A stretch of 64,000 nt of DNA, from positions 62,001 through 126,000 of the forward strand of contig NZ_JACFYF010000008.1 in NCBI RefSeq assembly GCF_014050145.1. Reading direction: 5' to 3'. This document shows positions 30,174 through 37,835 of the stretch, piece by piece. The position numbers and the translations under genes were made by a program. Below the pieces are notes generated by a model. The model made no database searches. It had not been told where the DNA came from and was given only the letters and a program-made list of their open reading frames with translations. The DNA comes from Vibrio marinisediminis. Its GTDB lineage: Bacteria > Pseudomonadota > Gammaproteobacteria > Enterobacterales > Vibrionaceae. How positions within the stretch are numbered: the first letter of the stretch is position 1; the number at the start of each line of letters is the position of its first letter.

Positions 30174-30869
30174 TCAAAAGGGGTCAATGACGGTTACAGA
30201 CACTAAGTTATCGTTTACGGTGAATTTAATGTTCAAATTGAACAGATTTACCGCATATTCTTTGTTATCTGGCTTGTTTTTCTTATACGCAGGGCGTGGA
30301 TCTTGTGCCAATACTTGCTCTATTACTTGGCGTATCTGATGTCCGTCTTCTCTTTTTTTCAAGTAGTCCACCGCAGTCGGCAAAAAGCAAACAATGGCTT
30401 TTTCTGGCTCTTGCTCTGCGTAACCTCCTTGCGCATCGACTATAGCATCAGAGTAGGGGATATAGGGTTTGATATCGACGATGGGGGTGCCATCGACTAA
30501 ATCAACGCTGCCAAGATCCAAATAGAATTGGTCACCTTGCTGGCTAATACCTTTCAATTCAACCGCCGACATACCAATACCGTTCGGACGAAATGTTGAT
30601 CGCGAAGCCAATACTCCAATTCGCTCATTGCCGCCCAAACGAGGTGGGCGAACGGTTGGTTTCCAGCCGGCGGCAAGGTTTTGATCAAACATAAACAGTA
30701 GCCAAACATGGCTAAATTGTTCAATGCCGCGAATGGCTTCAGCACAATTGATTGCGCCTTGCAGTTTGACCCGCGCTGTTGCTGCCGGCACTAAACGCGG
30801 CTGTCTAGGGACGGCAAATTTTTCTTTGTATGGGCTTTCGATAGTGCCAATTGGGTCAATGGTATACAT
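30174..30869 (-). CDS. trmO: tRNA (adenine(37)-N6)-methyltransferase TrmO
   Basis: TrmO (TsaA, YaeB) methylates N6-threonylcarbamoyladenosine at position 37 of tRNA(Thr), giving m6t6A. The 231 residues match E. coli (235). The TsaA-like beta-barrel domain is marked by IGTIESPYKEKFAVPRQP near the N-terminus, FSHVWLLFMFDQN, RPPRLGGNERIGVLASRS, and STFRPNGIGMSAVEL; VDIKPYIPYSDA follows. In E. coli it is next to proS as here, so two tRNA-related genes are kept together. Confidence 0.94.
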   Translation of the reverse strand: MYTIDPIGTIESPYKEKFAVPRQPRLVPAATARVKLQGAINCAEAIRGIEQFSHVWLLFMFDQNLAAGWKPTVRPPRLGGNERIGVLASRSTFRPNGIGMSAVELKGISQQGDQFYLDLGSVDLVDGTPIVDIKPYIPYSDAIVDAQGGYAEQEPEKAIVCFLPTAVDYLKKREDGHQIRQVIEQVLAQDPRPAYKKNKPDNKEYAVNLFNLNIKFTVNDNLVSVTVIDPF

Positions 30870-30952
30870 GCCATGATCTCAGTGAATAAATCTCGGACAA
30901 GATAACACACTTGAACTCAAGTATGCGCTCACCCAAAGGGACAAAATTAGGC

Positions 30953-30981
30953 TTGCATATCCACATGATAATAATTATCAT
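30953..30981 (+). promoter_or_regulatory. Probable promoter of rpmE2-rpmJ2
   Basis: TTGCAT (30953-30958) and TATCAT (30976-30981) are separated by 17 bases, giving a plausible sigma-70 promoter. The -10 is overlapped by the Fur box, and the expected start point falls in the Zur box. Confidence 0.5.
30966..30980. promoter_or_regulatory. Perfect 7-1-7 Fur box
   Basis: TGATAATAATTATCA is an exact match to the 7-1-7 Fur core TGATAAT-N-ATTATCA. It covers most of the proposed -10, so iron-loaded Fur would be expected to repress rpmE2-rpmJ2. The divergent trmO starts 97 bases away and could also be affected. Confidence 0.75.
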
Positions 30982-30985
30982 TTAG

Positions 30986-31004
30986 TATGTTATAACATAA
31001 CATA
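30986..31004. promoter_or_regulatory. Zur box upstream of rpmE2
   Basis: TATGTTATAACATAACATA is a near-perfect palindrome of the gammaproteobacterial Zur type (TGTTATAnTATAACA-like). It lies 15 bases before the rpmE2 start, at the expected transcription start. Zur repression of Cys-poor L31/L36 paralogues when zinc is plentiful is well documented in other bacteria. Confidence 0.78.
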
Positions 31005-31018
31005 TATAGGAAATTGAG

Positions 31019-31276
31019 ATGAAAGTAGGTATCCATCCGGAATATCGTCAAGTGGTATTTCATGATACGAGTGTTGATAAATATTTTGTTGTCGGCTCGA
31101 CTTTGCAGACTGATCGCACCATTGATTGGCAGGATGGGAAAACTTACCCCTATTGCACATTAGATGTATCTTCAGAGTCGCATCCATTCTATACGGGTAA
31201 GCAACGAGTGGTTCAGACGGAAGGAAGAATTGCTAATTTTAATCGTCGTTTTAGTCAGTTTAAGGAACAAAAATGA
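31019..31276 (+). CDS. rpmE2: Zinc-independent ribosomal protein L31 (type B)
   Basis: This 85-residue protein is the type B L31 (YkgM-like). It replaces the zinc-binding L31 in ribosomes under zinc shortage and so frees zinc. It keeps the conserved opening [14 protein letters not shown], the THxFxxGS-like middle and the C-terminal HPFYTGKQR...RIANFNRRF, but has a single cysteine and none of the CxxC pairs of the zinc form. AGGA at 31008-31011 is seven bases before the ATG. Its stop overlaps the rpmJ2 start (ATGA). Adjacent Fur and Zur boxes lie just upstream. Confidence 0.95.
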   Translation: MKVGIHPEYRQVVFHDTSVDKYFVVGSTLQTDRTIDWQDGKTYPYCTLDVSSESHPFYTGKQRVVQTEGRIANFNRRFSQFKEQK

Positions 31277-31398
31277 AAGTATTAAAGTCTTTGAAAAGTG
31301 CCAAAAATCGCCATCCAGATTGTCAAATTGTCAAACGCCGTGGGCGGTTATATGTGATTTGCAAAGCTAATCCTAGATTTAAAGCGGTACAAAAATAA
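31273..31398 (+). CDS. rpmJ2: Alternative ribosomal protein L36 (zinc-independent)
   Basis: A 41-residue basic protein, [20 protein letters not shown] at its start, matches E. coli YkgO, the Cys-poor paralogue of L36. It keeps two cysteines (17 and 30) but lacks the four-ligand Cys/His set of the zinc ribbon. It overlaps rpmE2 by four bases, so both alternative proteins are made together from the Fur/Zur-controlled unit. It is a few residues shorter at the C-terminus than E. coli YkgO, which ends in GRKKKR. Confidence 0.93.
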   Translation: MKVLKSLKSAKNRHPDCQIVKRRGRLYVICKANPRFKAVQK

Positions 31399-31912
31399 CC
31401 TGAGTTGAGCAGTATTATTGAGTGTCGAGTCCATTGATTAATGAACGAAGAATTAATTGAAGTAAAAAGGCTGGCACGGCTTGTGCCAGCTATAAAATTC
31501 TAAACGACCGCTATGAAACTGAAGTGTCTTGGTAGAGTAAATCTCTTGTTATATAAAACCTTTGATGGTGCGATTGGGTTCTAATGAGTAAAGAAAACGC
31601 CGCGTGGTGATGGACGTTGCTCAAAAGTCTCGTATCGGGTTTCATATAACATATAGACGAGCGGTTATAGGACTGTTTTCAAGGATGAGAATTGGGTACA
31701 GTTTAGGCGTGAAGTAGTAATTATATTATTGAATAAAATGATATTTTTTTGTTCATTGTTTTATTTGTGAAACAAGTTGATCTTAGTTGCGACTATAGCT
31801 GTTTTTTCCGCATTCGTATGACATCATAACCTTCAGTTATAAAGAACTAACCATGCTATGGGTATGGACTCTTTTTGAGCTCTTTGGATGAGGCCCTTAT
31901 TTGGGATTGTAA
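31399..31912. other. AT-rich non-coding stretch between rpmJ2 and the glycosyltransferase
   Basis: This 514-base gap has one clear hairpin, GCTGGCAC (31470-31477) / GTGCCAGC (31483-31490). It is preceded by A5 and lacks a T run on the forward strand, so it is at best a weak forward terminator. The segment 31700-31800 is very AT-rich. I see no gene, tRNA or repeat in it. It may hold the promoter of the following gene, but no clear promoter stands out. Confidence 0.5.
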
Positions 31913-32788
31913 ATGATACGGATGTTATTAAAAAAAGTGAAAAGCCACTTTTCACCGGAGCATAGATTTAAAGAAGAAATTTTAGTCAATCACTATACGA
32001 GTAAGTGCTTGTCTTCCAGTGAACAATTAGTCGACCCTAATCACGAACACAATGTCATTGTAAGTTTAACTACCTATTCGCATCGAATTGATAATGTCTA
32101 CTTAGCAATAGAGTCCATTGGTCAGCAGACGATCAAAGCCAACGCTATTGTGCTTTGGTTAGATGAAGATGAATTCACGTTAGAGACATTACCCGAGACG
32201 TTGAAAAAGCAAATGAAGCGTGGTCTCGACGTTCGTTTTACGAGTAATAGTGGTTCTTATAAGAAACTCTTCCCTTCCATTTCCCACTTTCCCGATAAAC
32301 ATATAATCACTATTGATGATGATATTCTGTATTCGTATGACATGATTGAGCGACTCTTAAGGGGGCATAACGATGCGCCTAGTGCAATTATTGGTTGTCG
32401 TGCTCATGAAATCGTAAGAGATGTGAAAACGGGAATGCCTAAGCCTTATAAAGAGTGGTTAAACGAAATTGATAGTGACGCCAGTCTAAATACGTTTATC
32501 ACGACGGGAGGAGGAACGTTATTTCCGGCAGATGAAAGTCGAGAGCTGCTCAATCAACCTGATAAAGCAATGCAGCATTGTCCCAATGCCGATGATGTTT
32601 GGGTCAATTATATGGCAAGGCTGAACAATCTGAATGTGATTAAGCTTTCCTTAAATACACCATATAGGCACAAATTTACCTTTTTATCTCAAAGTGTTGG
32701 TGCGGAATTGAAACAGCAAAACGTTGAGGGTGGTAAGAATGATGTTTACCTCGAAAGTTTGCGTAGTGAATATGGGAAGACGATTTAG
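31913..32788 (+). CDS. Putative family 2-like glycosyltransferase
   Basis: This 291-residue cytosolic protein resembles GT-A fold glycosyltransferases. VIVSLTTYSHRIDNVYLAIESI (about 48-70) is the nucleotide-sugar strand and helix, IITIDDDILYS (about 131-141) supplies the DxD metal-binding motif, and FITTGGGTLFP followed by CPNADDVWVNYMA (about 193-235) looks like the acceptor region with a catalytic Asp. There is no membrane segment. It would add a sugar to a surface polysaccharide or the lipopolysaccharide core; donor and acceptor are unknown. It is alone, in visibly AT-richer DNA, between trmO and metQ, with a weak ribosome-binding site, which suggests transfer from elsewhere. Confidence 0.78.
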   Translation: MIRMLLKKVKSHFSPEHRFKEEILVNHYTSKCLSSSEQLVDPNHEHNVIVSLTTYSHRIDNVYLAIESIGQQTIKANAIVLWLDEDEFTLETLPETLKKQMKRGLDVRFTSNSGSYKKLFPSISHFPDKHIITIDDDILYSYDMIERLLRGHNDAPSAIIGCRAHEIVRDVKTGMPKPYKEWLNEIDSDASLNTFITTGGGTLFPADESRELLNQPDKAMQHCPNADDVWVNYMARLNNLNVIKLSLNTPYRHKFTFLSQSVGAELKQQNVEGGKNDVYLESLRSEYGKTI

Positions 32789-32814
32789 CTTTGATCTAAG
32801 TCGTGTACTTTCTA

Positions 32815-32848
32815 ACGCTGGATGTTTTTTCATCTGGCGTTTTTTTTT
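32815..32848 (+). terminator. Terminator of the glycosyltransferase gene
   Basis: ACGCTGGATG (32815-32824) pairs with CATCTGGCGT (32831-32840), with two wobble pairs, around T6, and eight T residues follow. Confidence 0.8.
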
Positions 32849-32886
32849 GCGAGAGGTTTGGGCGTTAATGACATTGTGTTCGTTAA

Positions 32887-32915
32887 TAAAAAAGGCCAAC
32901 ACAGAGTGTCAGCCT
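32887..32915 (-). terminator. Terminator of metNIQ
   Basis: On the reverse strand AGGCTGACAC pairs with GTGTTGGCCT (forward positions 32906-32915 and 32893-32902), with two wobbles, followed by T6. It lies 30 bases beyond the metQ stop. Confidence 0.8.
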
Positions 32916-32944
32916 TCAATATTTACTTGGTGTAGCTGCGTGGA

Positions 32945-33754
32945 TTACCAGCCTTTTGCTACGCCACCTTTAAAGATTTCTGAAGCGGCTGCGTAAACTT
33001 CTTCAGATTGGTACGCTTTAACAAAATTTTGAACGTTCTCAGCATTAAGGTTGTCTTCACGAGCAACAATGATGTTTACGTATGGTGATTCTTTGTCTTC
33101 TACAAAGATACCATCGCGCTGAGGAGTTAGATTTACTGAGCTTGCGTAAGTATTGTTAATAACTGAAAGCGTTACGTCATCAAGTGAACGTGGAAGCTGA
33201 GCTGCATCTAATTCAACAATCGTTAGATCTTTAGGGTTTTCAACAATGTCACGAACGGTCGCTAGTAGACCAACGCCGTCACGAAGTTTTAATAGACCTT
33301 GTTGTTCAAGAAGAAGCAGTGAACGGCCTAGGTTTGTTGGGTCGTTTGGTACTGCAATACGTGCACCGTCTTGAATTTCTTCGACTGATTTAACTTGCTT
33401 TGAGTAACCGGCGATAGGATAAACAAATGTGTTGCCAGCAATCGCCAGTTTATAGCCGCGATCAGCAATTTGCTGATCTAGGTATGGCTTGTGTTGAAAA
33501 GCGTTGATATCAATAGAACCATCATCCAGCGCTGCGTTTGGAGTTACGTAATCAGAAAAAGTAATCAGTTCTACATCAAGACCAAATTTTTCTTTTGCTA
33601 CTTTTGCCGCGACTTCTGCAACTTGCTCTTCTGCACCTGCCATGACACCAACTTTGATCTTGCTGGTATCAACTTCCTTTTCACCACAGCCCGCTAGCAC
33701 TAATGCTGAGGCTGCAACAACGATAGCGAGTACACTTTTTAAACTAAATTTCAT
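32945..33754 (-). CDS. metQ: Methionine-binding lipoprotein MetQ
   Basis: MetQ captures D- and L-methionine in the periplasm for the MetNI transporter. The 269-residue precursor is a lipoprotein with the lipobox LAGC (Cys near residue 23). The NlpA-type binding domain follows (KIKVGVMAGAEEQVAEVA, DYVTPNAALDDGSIDINAFQHKPYLD, VPNDPTNLGRSLLLLE). It is the last gene of metN-metI-metQ, 23 bases after metI, in the order known from E. coli. Confidence 0.95.
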   Translation of the reverse strand: MKFSLKSVLAIVVAASALVLAGCGEKEVDTSKIKVGVMAGAEEQVAEVAAKVAKEKFGLDVELITFSDYVTPNAALDDGSIDINAFQHKPYLDQQIADRGYKLAIAGNTFVYPIAGYSKQVKSVEEIQDGARIAVPNDPTNLGRSLLLLEQQGLLKLRDGVGLLATVRDIVENPKDLTIVELDAAQLPRSLDDVTLSVINNTYASSVNLTPQRDGIFVEDKESPYVNIIVAREDNLNAENVQNFVKAYQSEEVYAAASEIFKGGVAKGW

Positions 33755-33777
33755 AACACATCTCCTTATATGAATTT

Positions 33778-34455
33778 TTATCTATGGTCTACGCGGCGAA
33801 CAAAAGCATCACCGATAGACTGAATAATTTGTACTAACACGATTAGCATGACCACAGTGACAGCCATGATCACCACATCATAGCGGTGGAAACCATAGCG
33901 AATCGCGACATCACCTAAGCCACCACCACCTACAGTGCCAGCCATTGCTGAGTAGCTAACCAGCGTTACCATAGTAATGGTGACGGAGTTAACGATGGTC
34001 GGTAGTGCTTCAGGAAGCAAAACTTTAGTAATAATTTGTAGTGGGGTTGCGCCCATTGCTTGTGCAGCTTCCACTAAGCCTGTCGGTACTTCTAAAAGTG
34101 CACTTTCGATCAATCGAGCAACGAAAGGAATGGCACCAATGGTCAGTGGGACAATTGCAGCCGTTGTGCCGATAAAGGTACCAACCAGTAGTTTGGTGAC
34201 AGGGATAATGGCAACCATTAATACCAAGAATGGGACCGAACGACCAATATTAACGATGGCTCCCAACATGCTGTTAAGGCGAGGGTTTTCAAGTAGCCCA
34301 CCTTTTTTAGTCGTATGCAAAATAACACCAAGTGGAATACCTATAGCAAAGCCGACAATACCGGCTACAGCGACCATATATAGGGTTTCCCATGTTGCAC
34401 CGAGCAACAGTTCTGCATTCAAGCTTAGCCAATCAGAAATCGTATTAAAGGACAT
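33778..34455 (-). CDS. metI: Methionine ABC transporter permease MetI
   Basis: MetI forms the membrane channel of the methionine importer as a homodimer. The 225 residues carry five hydrophobic segments and the EAA loop that contacts MetN ([20 protein letters not shown]). The length is near that of the E. coli protein (217). Its start overlaps the metN end by 11 bases, so translation is coupled. Confidence 0.95.
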   Translation of the reverse strand: MSFNTISDWLSLNAELLLGATWETLYMVAVAGIVGFAIGIPLGVILHTTKKGGLLENPRLNSMLGAIVNIGRSVPFLVLMVAIIPVTKLLVGTFIGTTAAIVPLTIGAIPFVARLIESALLEVPTGLVEAAQAMGATPLQIITKVLLPEALPTIVNSVTITMVTLVSYSAMAGTVGGGGLGDVAIRYGFHRYDVVIMAVTVVMLIVLVQIIQSIGDAFVRRVDHR

Positions 34456-35479
34456 AACCCAGCACCTCTACTTTTACATTGTGTTCGCGTAAGAACGCAA
34501 TCGCTTTGTTGTCGTCTTCTTCGTTACCAAACAGTTCTGCGACCATCATGCCGAATTTAACGCCACCAGCGTAATCGAGATCAGAACTAAGAATGTTGAC
34601 ATCAATATTGTATTTACGTGAAATTTGGCTCATCAGGGGAGCATCTACGGTGGCACCAGTGAACTCTAAACGAACCAGAGGGTAGCTTTCTTCAACGCGT
34701 GTTGGTTGCAGACGCACTTGGTAATCATCAGGAATTGACAGGTCTAGCGTAGAACGGATGAAGTCGTGTGCTAGCTCTGTTTTAGGGTGAGCGAAAATCT
34801 CACCGACAGTGCCTTTCTCCACCAATTCGCCACCACCGATGATCGCCACTTCATGGCAAATACTTTTGACGACATCCATTTCATGGGTGATCAGTAAAAT
34901 AGTGATTTTTAATTGGCGGTTAATTTCACGCAATAATTCAAGAATCGATTGGGTTGTTGCAGGATCAAGCGCACTGGTCGCTTCATCGCACAACAGCACT
35001 TTTGGATCACAAGCTAATGCGCGTGCAATCGCGACACGTTGTTTTTGACCGCCACTGAGATTTGATGGGTAACTTTCATGTTTGTCTGTTAGACCAACTA
35101 GCTGCAATAACTCGGTAACTTTTGCCTTGATCTGACCTTTTTCTTTACCTGCAAGCTCTAACGGCAGCGCGACGTTTTCAAATACTGTACGCGAAGAAAG
35201 CAGATTAAAATGCTGGAAAATCATACCAATGTTACGGCGAGCTTCGCTAAGCTGAGCCTTGCTTAACTGAGTTAAGTCGACACCATCGACGATGATGGCA
35301 CCGCTGGTTGGCGCTTCAAGCATATTCACGCAGCGGATCAGGGTACTTTTGCCGGCACCAGACGCGCCAATTACCCCAAAAATAGTCCCTTGGGCGATAT
35401 GGAGGTTAATATCTTTCAAGGCAGTTATTTCTTTCTTGCCTTGGTAGAAAACCTTATTTACCTGATTAATTTCAATCAT
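34445..35479 (-). CDS. metN: Methionine ABC transporter ATP-binding protein MetN
   Basis: MetN drives methionine uptake by ATP hydrolysis. In 344 residues it has Walker [10 protein letters not shown] (about 38-46), the ABC signature LSGGQKQR, Walker [13 protein letters not shown] and the switch histidine LLITHEMD. The C-terminal part (about 265-344) is the NIL domain, which binds methionine and inhibits transport when internal methionine is high. It is the first gene of the operon and has tandem Met boxes upstream. Confidence 0.96.
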   Translation of the reverse strand: MIEINQVNKVFYQGKKEITALKDINLHIAQGTIFGVIGASGAGKSTLIRCVNMLEAPTSGAIIVDGVDLTQLSKAQLSEARRNIGMIFQHFNLLSSRTVFENVALPLELAGKEKGQIKAKVTELLQLVGLTDKHESYPSNLSGGQKQRVAIARALACDPKVLLCDEATSALDPATTQSILELLREINRQLKITILLITHEMDVVKSICHEVAIIGGGELVEKGTVGEIFAHPKTELAHDFIRSTLDLSIPDDYQVRLQPTRVEESYPLVRLEFTGATVDAPLMSQISRKYNIDVNILSSDLDYAGGVKFGMMVAELFGNEEDDNKAIAFLREHNVKVEVLGYVL

Positions 35480-35578
35480 TGAGAAACCTGCTTATGCTCG
35501 AGTCTTAGAACAGTAGATTATTTTGAGCTACCTCTCATTTAGTAGATGATGCTATGGGTTTGTTGAATTAGTGTCAAT

Positions 35579-35602
35579 AGATATTTTTACGTCTAGACGT
35601 CT
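35579..35602 (-). promoter_or_regulatory. Tandem Met boxes (MetJ operator) upstream of metN
   Basis: Three adjacent 8-base units, AGATATTT, TTACGTCT and AGACGTCT, match the Met box AGACGTCT at 5, 6 and 8 positions. MetJ with S-adenosylmethionine binds such tandem boxes as repeated dimers. The site is 100 bases before metN and as far before the divergent gmhB. Confidence 0.8.
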
Positions 35603-35700
35603 AAAATTGCTTTTAGGCAAACGATTAAGTAATTAGATAGTGATGAAAGAAATAAAGCGTGCAATAATTCTTGGATAGAAAGCAGATAGAGAAGCATATT

Positions 35701-36252
35701 TTGGCGAAACCAGCAGTCTTTTTGGATCGTGATGGCGTAATTAACGTGGACCACGGCTATGTACATGATGAGCACGACTTTGAGTTTATTGAAGGCGTAT
35801 TTGAAGCGACCAAAAAGCTAAAGCAGATGGGTTACATGCTTGTGCTTGTGACAAATCAGTCCGGAATTGCTCGTGGTAAATTTAGCGAAGACCGATTCAT
35901 GTCTCTGACGCAATGGATGGATTGGAATTTTGTTGATAATGGCGTAGAGCTTGATGGTATCTACTACTGTCCACACCATGCAGAGCACGGACAAGGTAGC
36001 TACAAAGAAGTCTGTGACTGTCGTAAGCCAAAACCGGGCATGTTTATTTCTGCGCGAGATTTTCTAAAAATTGATATGGCGAATTCAGTCATGGTTGGTG
36101 ATAAGGCCGAAGATATGATGGCTGCTGAGGCGGCTGGAGTGGGTACTAAAATTTTAGTGCGCACAGGTAAACCAGTTACTGAGCAAGGCGAGTCGATTGC
36201 CAGTGTTGTGCTTGATAGTATTCGTGATGTCCCTAACTATTTAAATAAATAG
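35701..36252 (+). CDS. gmhB: D,D-heptose 1,7-bisphosphate 7-phosphatase GmhB
   Basis: GmhB removes the 7-phosphate from D-glycero-D-manno-heptose 1,7-bisphosphate in ADP-heptose synthesis. It is a HAD-family phosphatase: the nucleophile motif FLDRDGVIN is at residues 7-15, TNQSGIARG follows, the zinc-binding loop has CPHH and CDCRKPKPG, and MVGDKAEDM is the last motif. The start is TTG 35701 ([12 protein letters not shown], 183 residues), with AGAGAAG six bases upstream; an in-frame TTG ten codons earlier is less likely. It is divergent from metN, as in E. coli. Confidence 0.94.
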   Translation: MAKPAVFLDRDGVINVDHGYVHDEHDFEFIEGVFEATKKLKQMGYMLVLVTNQSGIARGKFSEDRFMSLTQWMDWNFVDNGVELDGIYYCPHHAEHGQGSYKEVCDCRKPKPGMFISARDFLKIDMANSVMVGDKAEDMMAAEAAGVGTKILVRTGKPVTEQGESIASVVLDSIRDVPNYLNK

Positions 36253-36262
36253 ACTATTATTT

Positions 36263-36290
36263 AAAGGCTGCAGTAGCAGCCTTTATTTTT
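36263..36290 (+). terminator. Terminator of gmhB
   Basis: AAAGGCTGC (36263-36271) and GCAGCCTTT (36276-36284) form a perfect stem with the loop AGTA and a T-rich tail. Confidence 0.88.
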
Positions 36291-36303
36291 ATCGGAGGTG
36301 ACC

Positions 36304-36642
36304 ATGATCAGAGCTGGCGTATTCATTACAAGTGCAGTGTTGCTTGCAGGTTGTTCAAGCAGCAATGAGGCAATGACGAGCAGTGACTCTAATAGCTATC
36401 ATTATCAGTGCAGTGAAGACAAACAGTTTAGTGCTGACTATCTCATTGAAGAGCAGGGCGCATTGGTTCGAGTCGGCGATGTAGACTATGCATTGATTCA
36501 AGTGCCATCAGGCTCTGGGACTCGTTACATTTTGCCAGATAATGCACAAACCGAAGTTAAACCTGTGACTTTATACGCGAAAGGCGATTATGCTCGCTTA
36601 GAGCTTGGTCGTGAGATTTACAAAAACTGTGAAAGCAAATAA
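36304..36642 (+). CDS. MliC-like lipoprotein, probable c-type lysozyme inhibitor
   Basis: From ATG 36304 (GGAGGTGA just upstream) this is a 112-residue lipoprotein with the lipobox LLAGCSSS (Cys near 17). The mature part fits the MliC/PliC family: an early YQC cysteine (HYQCSED) likely bonded to the last cysteine (KNCESK), and the loop SGSGTRYILPD, which inserts into the lysozyme active site in known members. The protein would sit at the outer membrane and protect murein from host lysozyme. It is a single-gene unit between gmhB and treR. Confidence 0.82.
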   Translation: MIRAGVFITSAVLLAGCSSSNEAMTSSDSNSYHYQCSEDKQFSADYLIEEQGALVRVGDVDYALIQVPSGSGTRYILPDNAQTEVKPVTLYAKGDYARLELGREIYKNCESK

Positions 36643-36717
36643 TGTGAGCTCAGGCTAAGGTTGATTGAAGAGACCTTAGCCACGACTTTCAAATCTTTGT
36701 ATTGAACCCCCTGAAGT

Positions 36718-37662
36718 ATGAATAAAAAACTGACCATTTTAGATATTGCGCGTATTGCTGGCGTAGGTAAATCAACCGTATCTCGTGTATTGACTAACGA
36801 TCCTAAAGTAAAGCCTGAAACTCGCATTAAAGTGGAGCAGGTGATTGCTGAGTCTGGTTATGTGCCTTCTAAATCTGCGCAGTCAATGCGTGGTGGCAGT
36901 CAGCGAGTGGTTGGGGTCATTATTTCTCGTCTAGATTCACCATCAGAGAACAAAGCCGTAGGCAGTATGTTACAAGCGCTGTATCAGGCTGGTTATGATG
37001 TAGTGATGATGGAGAGCCAGTTTGACCGTGATAAAACCAGTGAACATCTCAATGTACTAAAACGCCGCAATGTCGATGGGGTGATAGTGTTTGGCTTTAG
37101 TGATTTTGACCTTAGTCAGCTAGAGCAGTGGCACAATCGCGCTGTTGTGATTGCGATGGACACCCAGCAAGTCTCTTCTATCAACTATGATAATCAGGGT
37201 GTGATTGCTCAAGCATTAGAGTACTTGAGCCAACGAGCTGTGGAAAATATTGCTTATATTGGGGTTAATCCCAGCGATCGAACCACAGGTAAGCTCCGGT
37301 TAGACTCTTATCTTGAATGGTGTCAAACACACGATTTGACGGCCATCTATCAAACGGGTGATCTTCATCATGAAAGTGCCTACCAATTGGTAGAGAAGGT
37401 GCTAAGTGAGGATACTCAGGCGATAGTGTGTGCCAGTGATACTCTTGCGCTAGGGGTAATCAAACGCTTGCAAGAGTTGGGTCGTGAAGATGTCATTGTT
37501 ACTGGTGTCGGTGGCAATGAACTGCTCTCGTTTCTATTTCCCAACGTTTTTAGTATCGACCCAGGTTATGCTCAAGCCGGGGTAAAAGCTGCTAACCTAT
37601 TGATATCTCATATTAATGGTGAAAACACACTAACTCACCTCACTCAAAAGCCTGTGTATTAG
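36718..37662 (+). CDS. treR: Trehalose operon repressor TreR (LacI family)
   Basis: TreR represses treBC until trehalose 6-phosphate is present. The 314 residues match E. coli (315). The LacI-type helix-turn-helix is at residues 5-25 (TILDIARIAGVGKSTVSRVL), followed by the hinge and a periplasmic-binding-like effector domain (VVGVIISRLDS onward; GVIVFGFSD; IVCASDTLALGVI). It precedes treB on the same strand by 173 bases, and that gap contains two operator palindromes. Confidence 0.93.
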   Translation: MNKKLTILDIARIAGVGKSTVSRVLTNDPKVKPETRIKVEQVIAESGYVPSKSAQSMRGGSQRVVGVIISRLDSPSENKAVGSMLQALYQAGYDVVMMESQFDRDKTSEHLNVLKRRNVDGVIVFGFSDFDLSQLEQWHNRAVVIAMDTQQVSSINYDNQGVIAQALEYLSQRAVENIAYIGVNPSDRTTGKLRLDSYLEWCQTHDLTAIYQTGDLHHESAYQLVEKVLSEDTQAIVCASDTLALGVIKRLQELGREDVIVTGVGGNELLSFLFPNVFSIDPGYAQAGVKAANLLISHINGENTLTHLTQKPVY

Positions 37663-37697
37663 TAAGCTACTCTTTTTAAACTGATTTAAAATTATAC

Positions 37698-37713
37698 TGT
37701 GATCACATTCAAT
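37698..37713 (+). promoter_or_regulatory. Possible CRP site upstream of treB
   Basis: TGTGA-N6-TCAAT keeps one perfect CRP half-site and three of five bases of the other. Its centre is about 63 bases before the start point expected from the -10 at 37757, close to the class I position of -61.5. Activation by CRP would fit a PTS sugar operon. Confidence 0.4.
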
Positions 37714-37715
37714 TA

Positions 37716-37731
37716 ATGGGACTGTTCCCAT
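37716..37731. promoter_or_regulatory. TreR-type operator 1
   Basis: ATGGGACTGTTCCCAT, a palindrome with ATGGGA/TCCCAT arms, lies directly upstream of the -35 region of treB. Confidence 0.72.
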
Positions 37732-37732
37732 T

Positions 37733-37762
37733 TTGTGGGTTAATCAATTCTGTCAATATAAT
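37733..37762 (+). promoter_or_regulatory. treB promoter between the two operators
   Basis: The -10 is a perfect TATAAT at 37757-37762. A weak -35, TTGTGG at 37733-37738, is 18 bases upstream. Transcription would begin near 37769, inside or next to operator 2. Confidence 0.6.
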
Positions 37763-37771
37763 CAACAAGTG

Positions 37772-37787
37772 ATGGGAATGTTCCCAT
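37772..37787. promoter_or_regulatory. TreR-type operator 2
   Basis: ATGGGAATGTTCCCAT, the better of the two palindromes, lies at the expected start of the treB transcript. Its centre is 56 bases from that of operator 1, so two repressor dimers could loop or clamp the promoter. Confidence 0.75.
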
Positions 37788-37835
37788 TTAAACTAAAAAA
37801 TAACAGAATGAACTCCAATTAAGGTGGACAAGGTT

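Noticed and set aside
31470-31490. Hairpin after rpmJ2 as a forward terminator
   Set aside because: The T run is on the wrong side; only a reverse-strand transcript, for which no gene is seen, would end there properly.
33977-34492. A 171-codon open frame opposite metI and the end of metN
   Set aside because: It is wholly antisense to clear, conserved ABC-transporter genes and its sequence looks like an ordinary complement shadow.
35480-35700. SAM or cobalamin riboswitch before metN
   Set aside because: No conserved core elements are visible, and tandem Met boxes already explain the control.
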